A stretch of DNA of 64,000 nt from positions 437,001-501,000 of the forward strand of contig CALSUE010000001.1 in the NCBI GenBank assembly GCA_943789455.1. Direction: 5' to 3'. The notes beneath the pieces were generated by a model. It was not told the origin of the DNA and did not search any database. It saw only the letters and a program-made list of their open reading frames with translations. The number at the start of each line of letters is the position of its first letter. Position 1 is the stretch's first letter. The DNA comes from an uncultured Flavobacteriaceae bacterium (GTDB lineage Bacteria; Bacteroidota; Bacteroidia; Flavobacteriales; Flavobacteriaceae). Of the stretch, positions 17,935 to 25,815 are shown piece by piece. Both the position numbers and the translations under genes were made by a program.

Positions 17935-17942
17935 CAAATGTA
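17935..17942 (-). promoter_or_regulatory. -7 box of the DeaD-like helicase
   Basis: On the minus strand it reads TACATTTG (TAnnTTTG). Predicted start near 17929 leaves about 95 nt before the ATG, long for this genome. The leader contains an ACAG/CTGT short stem around 17853-17870. Confidence 0.5.
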
Positions 17943-17976
17943 CCATAAATAAAATAGAAAAAATATGTGGTGCAAT

Positions 17977-19371
17977 TTAGTTTTTTGCTAAATCTTCTAT
18001 TTGTTTAAAAATCCTCCTTGAAGATAGGGAAGCATAAGAGTTAACAACAACTCCCTTTTCGTTTATTAAAATAGTTCTAGGTATCTGGCTCGTTAAAAAA
18101 GTATGCGCTTTACTTGTTTTTTCTAAATAATATTGAGACTTAATATCTAACTTATAAATTCTGTCTTTGTAATCTCCATTAATTTTTACGCCTATAAATT
18201 TTAAGTTTGGGTATTTCTCTGAAAAGAATTGTATTCTTTTAGCTATAAAATTTTTACCTATATACTTTGAGTTCCAAAAGTATAGGACACTATTTTCGTT
18301 TTTGGTTAATTTCTTAATAGACCTTTGAGTTTTGTTGTAATCTGTGATGTTAAAGTCTTCTAAGAATGAACCTTCATTGATTTTCTCAACATCTAATGTC
18401 AAATTGGTTATTAATTTCCTGTCAGTTGAATTGGTGTTATGTTTTAGGAAGGTATTAACTGTTTTTTTATTAATGGTATTCAGTGAGTTCCAATAAAAAT
18501 GTCTTATGAAAATTTTTCTCATCATAGAATTTTTTGAACTTACGTCACTTAATTCTGTAGATATGGTATTTAAAAGATTAATAGTAAATTCATTAGAGTT
18601 AATATCATGCCCAAGAGAATTTACTTTGTTGTACATGTAGTTTAAAACGTAATTTCGGTAGGCATAGAAATACATCAAGGAATCATTATCCAATGTTATG
18701 TGTTCTCTGTGTTTGTAAAAGTAATTACTTGTGTCTAAATTTTCATTATAGTTTCCTCTAGCTGAGCGTGCTAGGGGATAATTTTCAATTTTACTATATA
18801 AAGGATAAGTTAACGCAATTTTAAAAACATTCTTAAACTTATCAGTTTCGTTTGGGTGCTTACTAACATAATCCTCGTATCTGTCTAATTTGATTTTTTC
18901 GGCTTGAATAATTTTTGAATTAAAATCGGATGGTGAGAGTTTAAAGTATTGGATAAAAACTTTACTATCCTTTTCAGATTCTAAAAAACTATCGATTAAT
19001 AAATTATTTCTTTCAGCTCCAACACCACTAAATACAAGAGTTTCATCAAATTTCCATGTATTTAATCTGATTAAAAGGCTGTCTTTGGGGTTAAGATAAA
19101 TGTATTGCTCTTCTTCTCCATGCTTAAAATTATAAAGACCTTCGTGTAAAGCTGGTATCTCACCTAGGAAAGAGTTGTTTTTATCTAAAAAGAATGTATC
19201 TAAAGGGATTTCATTTTTGTAAAGAACAACATAATCACTTTTTGGGTTAATTATATTTCCACCAAAATAAGTGCTATTACAGGATGATTTAGTATCACAA
19301 CCAGCAATAAGCGTTGATAATAATGTTATGAATAGAATTTTTAATTTAAAATTATTTACGTAAATCCCCAT
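17977..19371 (-). CDS. Thioredoxin-fold lipoprotein lacking CxxC
   Basis: 464 residues from the ATG at 19371; a longer frame needs a TTG. Lipoprotein signal ending LIAGC. The N-terminal ~100 residues resemble the beta-rich domain found before TlpA-like proteins of Bacteroidetes (SDYVVLYKNEIPLDTFFLDKNN, YIYLNPKDSLLIRLN). A helical middle follows. The C-terminal ~130 residues look like a thioredoxin fold (SVLYFWNSKYIGKNF, NLKFIGVKINGD, IPRTILINEKGVVV with the cis-Pro before Arg/Thr). At the redox site WNSKYIGK replaces W-C-x-x-C, so dithiol chemistry is impossible. The role is unknown; a binding or scaffold function is inferred. Confidence 0.68.
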   Translation of the reverse strand: MGIYVNNFKLKILFITLLSTLIAGCDTKSSCNSTYFGGNIINPKSDYVVLYKNEIPLDTFFLDKNNSFLGEIPALHEGLYNFKHGEEEQYIYLNPKDSLLIRLNTWKFDETLVFSGVGAERNNLLIDSFLESEKDSKVFIQYFKLSPSDFNSKIIQAEKIKLDRYEDYVSKHPNETDKFKNVFKIALTYPLYSKIENYPLARSARGNYNENLDTSNYFYKHREHITLDNDSLMYFYAYRNYVLNYMYNKVNSLGHDINSNEFTINLLNTISTELSDVSSKNSMMRKIFIRHFYWNSLNTINKKTVNTFLKHNTNSTDRKLITNLTLDVEKINEGSFLEDFNITDYNKTQRSIKKLTKNENSVLYFWNSKYIGKNFIAKRIQFFSEKYPNLKFIGVKINGDYKDRIYKLDIKSQYYLEKTSKAHTFLTSQIPRTILINEKGVVVNSYASLSSRRIFKQIEDLAKN

Positions 19372-19547
19372 TACATACAAAAATACATATCTATTTGAGG
19401 CAAACTTGTTAATTGCTTGTTAAAAGAAAAGGGGTAAAATTGTTTATGTGATAAAATAAATTAACAAATTAAATTAGAGCTTTATAAAAATTCTTTACTT
19501 TAAAATTAATCATTTATAATTTTAATTCAAATCCTAAATCTATTTAG

Positions 19548-19555
19548 TATTTTTG
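19548..19555 (+). promoter_or_regulatory. -7 box of the ABC-F gene
   Basis: TATTTTTG (TAnnTTTG), 22 bp before the start codon. Confidence 0.5.
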
Positions 19556-19577
19556 CACAAATTTTAAAAAAATATAA

Positions 19578-21197
19578 ATGTTATCAGTTTCAAATTTATC
19601 TGTTCAGTTTGGGAAACGAGTTTTGTTCGATGAAGTAAATACAAAATTTCTTCATGGAAATTGTTATGGTATCATAGGTGCCAATGGAGCTGGTAAATCT
19701 ACTTTCTTGAAAATTATTTCTGGAAAAATGGATCCAACCTCTGGTCATATATCTCTTGAAACAGGAAAAAGAATGTCAGTTTTAACTCAAGATCACTATG
19801 CCTTTGATGATTTCCCTGTATTGGAAACAGTGGTTATGGGGAATAAAGATTTGTTTGCAATTAAATCTGAAATCGATTCATTATATGCTGACTACACAGA
19901 TGAAAATGCAGATAAGATAGGGGAATTACAAGTAAAGTTTGAGGAGATGAATGGTTGGAATGCAGATTCTGATGCTGCAGCTATGCTTTCAAATTTAGGA
20001 ATAAAGGAAGAGCATCATTACACTTTGATGAGTGAACTCGATGGTAAACAAAAAGTTCGTGTGTTGATAGCTCAAGCACTTTTTGGTAATCCAGATGTTT
20101 TAATTATGGATGAGCCAACCAATGATTTGGATTTTGAAACTATCGCTTGGTTAGAAAATTTTTTAGCAAATTTTGACAATACAGTGATTGTTGTTTCTCA
20201 TGATCGACATTTTTTAGACGCTGTTTGTACTCATATTTCTGATATAGATTTTGGAAAAATTAATCATTTTTCTGGAAATTATACTTTTTGGTATGAATCT
20301 TCTCAGTTAGCTGCAAAACAAAGGGCGCAACAAAATAAAAAAGCTGAGGATAAAAAGAAAGAACTTGAAGATTTCATTAGGCGCTTTTCAGCGAATGTTG
20401 CAAAATCTAAGCAGGCAACGAGTAGAAAAAAAATGATTGAGAAGTTGAATGTTGATGAAATAAAACCCTCAAGTAGACGCTATCCAGCTATCATTTTTAA
20501 GAGCGAACGTGAAGCAGGAGATCAAATTTTAAATATTGAGGGATTATCAAAAACTTCATCAGATGGAATTTTATTTAATAACATAAACATTAATTTAAAT
20601 AAAGGTGATAAAATTGCTGTCATTTCTAAAAACTCTAAAGCAATATCTGCTTTTTATGAAATTATTGCAGGGAGTGAAAAGCCTGATACAGGGAAATTTA
20701 ACTGGGGTGTTACCACAACTCAATCCTATTTACCTTTAGACAATTCATCTTTTTTTCAAGATGGGAACCTTAATTTAGTTGATTGGCTAAGACAGTATGC
20801 ACAAACAGAAGAAGAAAGAGAGGAAGTTTTTTTAAGAGGTTTCCTTGGAAAAATGATTTTTTCTGGAGAAGAAGCTTTAAAGAAAAGTAATGTTTTATCA
20901 GGTGGTGAAAAAGTAAGGTGTATGCTTTCTAGAATGATGATGAAAAGAGCTAATGTGTTAATTTTAGACGAACCAACAAATCATTTAGATTTAGAATCTA
21001 TACAGGCTTTAAATAACTCATTGATAAACTTTCCTGGAACTGTATTATTTTCCACACATGATCACGAATTTGCTCAAACTGTTGCAGATAGAATTATAGA
21101 GATAACGCCTAATGGAATTATTGATAGAGAATCTTCTTTTGATGAATATTTATCAGATGCAAAAGTAAAAACTCTAAGAGAGAAAATGTATCAATAA
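19578..21197 (+). CDS. ABC-F family ATPase, YbiT-like
   Basis: 539 residues, two ABC domains joined by a charged linker (~245-300), no membrane segment: an ABC-F protein, i.e. a ribosome-associated translation factor. Domain 1 has Walker A GANGAGKS, Walker B LIMDEPTNDLD and a signature LDGKQKVR instead of LSGGQ. Domain 2 has a proper LSGGEKVR and LILDEPTNHLD, but its Walker A position reads VISKNSKAISAF with no GxxGxGK(S/T). The two composite ATP sites are therefore asymmetric. I recall similar degeneration in related Bacteroidetes proteins. Convergent with oxyR. Confidence 0.88.
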   Translation: MLSVSNLSVQFGKRVLFDEVNTKFLHGNCYGIIGANGAGKSTFLKIISGKMDPTSGHISLETGKRMSVLTQDHYAFDDFPVLETVVMGNKDLFAIKSEIDSLYADYTDENADKIGELQVKFEEMNGWNADSDAAAMLSNLGIKEEHHYTLMSELDGKQKVRVLIAQALFGNPDVLIMDEPTNDLDFETIAWLENFLANFDNTVIVVSHDRHFLDAVCTHISDIDFGKINHFSGNYTFWYESSQLAAKQRAQQNKKAEDKKKELEDFIRRFSANVAKSKQATSRKKMIEKLNVDEIKPSSRRYPAIIFKSEREAGDQILNIEGLSKTSSDGILFNNININLNKGDKIAVISKNSKAISAFYEIIAGSEKPDTGKFNWGVTTTQSYLPLDNSSFFQDGNLNLVDWLRQYAQTEEEREEVFLRGFLGKMIFSGEEALKKSNVLSGGEKVRCMLSRMMMKRANVLILDEPTNHLDLESIQALNNSLINFPGTVLFSTHDHEFAQTVADRIIEITPNGIIDRESSFDEYLSDAKVKTLREKMYQ

Positions 21198-21203
21198 ATA
21201 GAA

Positions 21204-22145
21204 TTACTTATTTTTCAAAGGGCTAATTATTTTAACATCACTAAAGGAGATAGCTCCTCGAATTACACCGTCAATTGAACTTTTTAAGGCTTCAATTAAT
21301 TGCATCTTTAATTGAGATTTGTGATAGATTAAACTTACTTCTCTAGCAGGTTGAGGAGATGTAAAATCTCTAAGAAGTTTTTTGTCAATTTCATTTAAAT
21401 CAAGTGTGTGTAAATACGGTAATAGTGTCATTCCTAAGCCTTCTTTTGAAAGTTTTATGAGTGTGTTAAAACTTCCACTTTCTAGCTGAAAACCTTTATT
21501 GTTATCTGCTTTATAAGTTCTACATAAATTAATGATACTATCTTTAAAACAATGCCCGTCTTCTAATAGCAATATATCTTCCATTTCCAATTCACTTGAT
21601 TCAATTTTTTTCTTATGGAATAAACGATGTTCTTCCGGAATTAATCCAACAAAAGGCTCATAATACAAAGGCATTTCTTTGATCATCTCATTTTCTAGAG
21701 GTGTAGCAGCTAAACCTGCGTCTAGATGGTTATCAGATAGTTTTTTTATAATTTCTTCAGTGGTAAGTTCTTCTATGATTAATTTTACTTTTGGATATTT
21801 CTTAGTGAAATTATTAAGAAACATGGGGAGTAGTGTTGGCATAACTGTTGGAATAATACCAAGTTTAAATTCTCCTCCCACAAAACCTTTATGTTGATGA
21901 ACTATATCTACGATTCTATTACTTTCATTAACAATAACTTTAGCTTGCTCTACTACTTTTAAGCCTATGTCAGTTAACTCAATAGGTTTTTTGGAACGAT
22001 TAAAAATTAAAACACCCAAATGATCTTCAAGTTTTTGAATTTGCATGCTAAGTGTAGGTTGAGTAACGAAACTATGCTCAGCAGCAATAGTAAAATTTTT
22101 ATATTCGGCTACAGAAAGAACATATTTTAATTGGGTAATGGTCAT
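21204..22145 (-). CDS. oxyR: OxyR-type LysR family peroxide sensor
   Basis: 313 residues from the ATG at 22145. N-terminal winged helix-turn-helix (MTITQLKYVLSVAEYKNFTIAAEHSFVTQPTLSMQIQKLE) and C-terminal effector domain. The redox pair is conserved: LLEDGHCFKDSIINLC has Cys199 and Cys208, the same spacing and, by my count, the same numbering as E. coli OxyR, where they form the H2O2-induced disulfide. No catalase, Dps or peroxiredoxin gene is adjacent, so its targets lie outside the window. Confidence 0.92.
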   Translation of the reverse strand: MTITQLKYVLSVAEYKNFTIAAEHSFVTQPTLSMQIQKLEDHLGVLIFNRSKKPIELTDIGLKVVEQAKVIVNESNRIVDIVHQHKGFVGGEFKLGIIPTVMPTLLPMFLNNFTKKYPKVKLIIEELTTEEIIKKLSDNHLDAGLAATPLENEMIKEMPLYYEPFVGLIPEEHRLFHKKKIESSELEMEDILLLEDGHCFKDSIINLCRTYKADNNKGFQLESGSFNTLIKLSKEGLGMTLLPYLHTLDLNEIDKKLLRDFTSPQPAREVSLIYHKSQLKMQLIEALKSSIDGVIRGAISFSDVKIISPLKNK

Positions 22146-22242
22146 ATGATAATAATTTATTATAAAAATAATAAAAACTATCATTAATAACTATAGTCGA
22201 TTTAAAATAATTTTAAAGAGAAATAAAAAGTAGAAACCTTAT

Positions 22243-23052
22243 TTAAAGATTCCAAAATTTACGTTGTTTATGTAATTCTTCCTCTTGCTTGGCATAATCA
22301 TCAGTTGAAATAACTTTTAAAAATGAAGGATGTTGTTCTATGGCATATTCAATTTTAGTAACAATGTCACAAATTTCATCATTTTCATAATCAATTTTAA
22401 GAGGTTCTTTTATAACCATAGATTGAAGAACATTTCTTTTTTTAATCATTAAACCCTTTTTATCAAATGAACGCCTAAATCCATCGATAACTATTGGAAC
22501 CACGGTAGGTTTATAGGTCTTAATAATATGTGCAGTTCCTCTTCTAATTGGTTTAAAAGGTGTTGTTGTTCCTTGAGGAAATGTAATTACCCATCCATCA
22601 TCTAAAGCTTTACTTATATTGGAAATGTCTGACATTTTTACTTGCCTGTTAACATTCTCTCCAGCACTTCTCCAGGTTCTATCAATAGACACCGAACCTG
22701 TGTAAGCAAATATTTTTGGTAAAATACCAGAACGCATTGTTTCACCTGCAGCTATGTAATATAAGTTTAGTTTTGGATTCCAGATGTAGCCAATATTTTT
22801 AATGCTATCATCTCTACCCTTTAGAGAAGCATTAAAAACATGAAACATAGCGGCAACATCAGCAAAATATGTTTGATGGTTAGAAATAAAAAGAACATTA
22901 TTTTCAGGAATACTTCTAAGAATCTCAGAGCCTTCAATTTTTAAATTATTAAAACTTCTGTAGCGGCTGTGAGAAATAACACCAAGAATTCTAATTAGCA
23001 TTTTTTTAATCCATAAAATATGACCAAAAGGATTCTTTTTAAATAAAGGCAT
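22243..23052 (-). CDS. PlsC-type 1-acylglycerol-3-phosphate acyltransferase
   Basis: 269 residues. Acylates lysophosphatidic acid at the membrane in phospholipid synthesis. The substrate-binding blocks are present: FPQGTTTPFKPIRRGTAHI (FPEGT-like) and VVPIVIDGF. The catalytic motif is unusual: NHQTYFAD has five residues between His and Asp, where the family norm is HX4D. No long membrane segment besides a hydrophobic N-terminal stretch. Last gene of a minus-strand run with the NUDIX and DUF6787 genes. Confidence 0.8.
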   Translation of the reverse strand: MPLFKKNPFGHILWIKKMLIRILGVISHSRYRSFNNLKIEGSEILRSIPENNVLFISNHQTYFADVAAMFHVFNASLKGRDDSIKNIGYIWNPKLNLYYIAAGETMRSGILPKIFAYTGSVSIDRTWRSAGENVNRQVKMSDISNISKALDDGWVITFPQGTTTPFKPIRRGTAHIIKTYKPTVVPIVIDGFRRSFDKKGLMIKKRNVLQSMVIKEPLKIDYENDEICDIVTKIEYAIEQHPSFLKVISTDDYAKQEEELHKQRKFWNL

Positions 23053-23096
23053 TAGTGTTAGTTGTTTAATAATTACTTGCTAAAATACAAAAGAAT

Positions 23097-23735
23097 TTAT
23101 GGTTTCATATTTTTTAATAGCTCTTTAATTTCACTTAGTATCATTGCTGTAGCTCCCCATACAATTGAACCTTCTATCTTAAAACAGGGTACGGTAGTAT
23201 CATTCATATAAGAATTTGTTATTGAGGTACTTGCAATTTTATTATCATCTAAAAGATCTGAAAATGGAACTTCAATAATTTTAGCAACTTCAGAATTTAA
23301 TTTAAATTCTGGTTTATAATTTAAAATTCCAATAAAAGGAGTGACTGAAAAATTACTTGGAGGAATATAAACCTCTGTAATTTCTCGTATGACATGAATT
23401 TCTTTTTTCAAAACACCTACTTCTTCGAAAGTTTCTCTGAGTGCAGTTTCTTTTAAATTAAGATCTGATATTTCAACTTTTCCTCCAGGAAAACTTATTT
23501 GTCCTGAATGGGTGCCGTTATAATTAGCCCTTTTCGTTAATAATAGTGAAACTTTATTTTCTTGATTTGGATAAAAAAGTGCTAAGACAGCTGCAATTTT
23601 TGGGTTATTAGCAATGTTTTTTCTTGTGTTGTACTCCAAACGCATTTTTGGAGCTAATTTAAATTGAGCTTCGATACCCGGTAATTGAGTATTTTTAATA
23701 ACCTCTAAACTTTTTAAAAAAATCTCAAAATTCAT
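23097..23735 (-). CDS. NUDIX hydrolase, CoA-pyrophosphatase type
   Basis: 212 residues. The Nudix box is clear (GGKVEISDLNLKETALRETFEEVGV, ending R-E-x-x-E-E-x-G). The upstream LLTKRANYNGTHSGQISFPGG block matches the CoA/acyl-CoA diphosphatase subfamily (NudL-like; LL-x(3)-SxxRxHxGQ(I/V)-x-FPGG). Likely splits CoA derivatives into 4'-phosphopantetheine and 3',5'-ADP. Between the acyltransferase and a small membrane protein, with 3 bp to the latter. Confidence 0.88.
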   Translation of the reverse strand: MNFEIFLKSLEVIKNTQLPGIEAQFKLAPKMRLEYNTRKNIANNPKIAAVLALFYPNQENKVSLLLTKRANYNGTHSGQISFPGGKVEISDLNLKETALRETFEEVGVLKKEIHVIREITEVYIPPSNFSVTPFIGILNYKPEFKLNSEVAKIIEVPFSDLLDDNKIASTSITNSYMNDTTVPCFKIEGSIVWGATAMILSEIKELLKNMKP

Positions 23736-23738
23736 AGA

Positions 23739-24050
23739 TTATTTTTCTTTTTTGAAAAGAAAACCTAAACCTATTCTACTCAAAAACTTTTTCTCAAAAT
23801 TCCAAAAAAACTTAAATTGACCAAACAAGAAGCCAACTATAGGAAGTGTTAATTGATATATAGGAAAAATAATTATTATCCTTATGGGCCAGTATATGTA
23901 ACCACTTGTAGATGTTTTATAAAACCCCAGAAGAGACATTACAGGTTCTGCAACCCAAGCTGCAAAAGAACCATTTATAGCAAAAACAATAAAAATTAGA
24001 ACTATTTGAATATTTGAAGTAATACCCCAACGATCTTTTAATTTCTCCAT
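23739..24050 (-). CDS. Small membrane protein, DUF6787-like
   Basis: 103 residues from the ATG at 24050. Begins MEKLKDRWGITSNIQ, then two hydrophobic segments (IVLIFIVFAINGSFAAWVA and a longer one around IYWPIRIIIIFPIYQLTLPIVGFLFG), with a basic C-terminus (KKFLSRIGLGFLFKKEK). I recall this W-x-I-T-S-N-x-Q opening from a flavobacterial family of unknown function. First gene of the run that includes the NUDIX hydrolase and acyltransferase. Confidence 0.7.
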   Translation of the reverse strand: MEKLKDRWGITSNIQIVLIFIVFAINGSFAAWVAEPVMSLLGFYKTSTSGYIYWPIRIIIIFPIYQLTLPIVGFLFGQFKFFWNFEKKFLSRIGLGFLFKKEK

Positions 24051-24181
24051 TTGAAATAATATAAAAAACAAAAATAGAGGATTACTTAATGATAAAAAAG
24101 CGAAAACTAGATAAGATTAAAAAGAATATATATTAGGATTTTAATTATCTTTCAACAATCAAATAATTATAAAATATTTAA

Positions 24182-25492
24182 ATGAAAAAACTGGCATTGC
24201 ATTGGAAAATATTAATTGGTATGGCACTTGGAGTTGTTTTTGCTCTGTTAATGACTAATTTTGAATTTGGAAAAGAATTTATAAAAGATTGGATAAAACC
24301 ATTTGGTACAATATTCATTAACTCTTTAAAATTAATTGCCATTCCACTGATTTTAGCAGCTTTAATTAAAGGTGTATCTGATTTAAAGGATATTTCTAAA
24401 TTATCAAGGATGGGTGGAAGAACCATAATTATTTACATCATAACAACTGTAATTGCAGTTTCTATTGGTTTAGTTTTAGTTAATATTGTAAAACCTGGAA
24501 ATTCTATTTCTGATAAAACAAGAACAGAATTAGTTGATGGGTATAGTAATAACACTACTAAATATAAGGAAGAAGCTTCAAAGCAAAAGGAAAGTGGTCC
24601 ATTGCAAGCATTGATAGATTTAGTGCCTCAAAATATTTTTTCAGCAGCTACAAGTAACAGAAATATGCTACAAGTTATTTTCTTTGCCGTTTTCTTCGGA
24701 ATTGGATTAATTTTAATCCCAGAGGAGAAGGGCAAGACAGTAAAAAGTTTTTTTGATGGTTTAAATGAAGTTATTTTAAAGATGGTAGACCTAATTATGT
24801 TGGCAGCTCCATATGGAGTTTTTGCATTATTAGCATCTTTAATAGCAGAATCACCTAGTGTAGATTTATTTAAAGCGTTGGCTTGGTATGCTTTAACAGT
24901 AGTAATAGGCTTAGCTTTAATGATTATTATGTATAATTTTCTTGTTTTTATTTTTACAAAAAAAAGACCAAGCTTTTTTATGAAAGCTATTTCACCTGCA
25001 CAATTGCTGGCATTTTCTACTAGTTCTAGTGCAGCAACTCTTCCCGTAACTATGGAAAGAGTTACAGAACATATTGGTGTAGAAGAAGAAGTTGCAAGTT
25101 TTGTTTTGCCAATAGGTGCAACTATAAATATGGATGGAACAAGTTTGTATCAAGCCGTTGCTGCAGTTTTTATAGCGCAGGCGTTTGGGATGGATTTATC
25201 TTTTGGTACACAATTAGGAATTATAGCTACAGCAACATTAGCTTCTATAGGCTCTGCTGCAGTTCCAGGTGCTGGTATGGTAATGTTAGTAGGTGTATTA
25301 GGTTATGCTGGTATTCCTGAAGCAGGTTTGGCTCTTATTTTTGCTGTAGATAGGCCCCTAGACATGTGTAGAACAGTAGTCAACGTTACTGGTGATGCAG
25401 CAGTATCAATGTTAGTTGCTTCATCTGTAGGTAAATTAGGAACTCCTACTCAGAAAAATTGGGATGATAATTATGAAGTCTCAAAAAATTAA
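24182..25492 (+). CDS. Dicarboxylate/amino acid:cation symporter (DAACS family)
   Basis: 436 residues with about eight transmembrane helices plus two re-entrant loops. Family motifs: the serine-rich hairpin AFSTSSSAATLPVTME, the substrate/Na+ motif ATINMDGTSLYQ (N-M-D-G-T), a glycine/alanine hairpin ASIGSAAVPGAGMVM, and the DRPLDMCRTVVNVTGDA helix holding Asp, Arg and Asn of the binding site. The Arg points to acidic substrates (glutamate, aspartate, C4-dicarboxylates). Stands alone before the his operon. Confidence 0.92.
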   Translation: MKKLALHWKILIGMALGVVFALLMTNFEFGKEFIKDWIKPFGTIFINSLKLIAIPLILAALIKGVSDLKDISKLSRMGGRTIIIYIITTVIAVSIGLVLVNIVKPGNSISDKTRTELVDGYSNNTTKYKEEASKQKESGPLQALIDLVPQNIFSAATSNRNMLQVIFFAVFFGIGLILIPEEKGKTVKSFFDGLNEVILKMVDLIMLAAPYGVFALLASLIAESPSVDLFKALAWYALTVVIGLALMIIMYNFLVFIFTKKRPSFFMKAISPAQLLAFSTSSSAATLPVTMERVTEHIGVEEEVASFVLPIGATINMDGTSLYQAVAAVFIAQAFGMDLSFGTQLGIIATATLASIGSAAVPGAGMVMLVGVLGYAGIPEAGLALIFAVDRPLDMCRTVVNVTGDAAVSMLVASSVGKLGTPTQKNWDDNYEVSKN

Positions 25493-25577
25493 TAGTAAAC
25501 ATAGTTAATTCTTAAAAATTTTATTCAAAATTTCAGAATATCATAAAAAGGAGTTTTTTAACAAATAAATAAACCAA

Positions 25578-25585
25578 TATGTTTG
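25578..25585 (+). promoter_or_regulatory. -7 box of the his operon
   Basis: TATGTTTG (TAnnTTTG). Predicted start near 25590 puts the leader peptide ATG about 40 nt downstream, room for ribosome loading before the attenuator. No clear -33 box. Confidence 0.5.
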
Positions 25586-25630
25586 GTTTTACAGAAATAA
25601 AATTGCAAAATTTGCTTAACAAATAAAGAC

Positions 25631-25687
25631 ATGAAATTTAATCTAAATCATCATCATCATTTTTACCATTCGACTCAGGCGAAGTAA
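25631..25687 (+). CDS. hisL: His operon leader peptide
   Basis: 18 codons reading MKFNLNHHHHFYHSTQAK and a TAA stop. Four consecutive His codons at 25649-25660 and a fifth at 25667-25669, all CAT. It sits between the his promoter box and an intrinsic terminator upstream of hisG, exactly where an attenuation leader is expected. Low His-tRNA charging would stall the ribosome on the His run. The composition and position make this call strong although the frame is tiny. Confidence 0.88.
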   Translation: MKFNLNHHHHFYHSTQAK

Positions 25688-25729
25688 AAGTGTATTGATT
25701 AAATTCAACATATTAACAACCCGTTTGAG
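25674..25729 (+). promoter_or_regulatory. Candidate antiterminator helix of the his attenuator
   Basis: CTCAGGCG (25674-25681, inside the last codons of the leader peptide) can pair with CGTTTGAG (25722-25729, the left arm of the terminator): 8 consecutive pairs, two of them G-U. The two helices exclude one another. A ribosome stalled on the upstream His run leaves 25674-25681 free; one that reaches the stop codon covers it and lets the terminator form. Short helix, so stability must be tested. Confidence 0.5.
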
Positions 25730-25748
25730 ACAATCAAACGGGTTTTTT
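25718..25748 (+). terminator. his operon attenuator terminator
   Basis: AACCCGTTTGA-GACAA-TCAAACGGGTT, an 11-bp perfect stem with a 5-nt loop followed by a T run, lying 30 bp after the leader stop and 67 bp before hisG. A terminator in front of a gene on its own strand is the mark of attenuation. Confidence 0.9.
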
Positions 25749-25815
25749 GATTTTATAAAACTCTTTGATTTTTTCAAATTATTTAAAAAATTAACCGATA
25801 AATCGGTCTATTATT

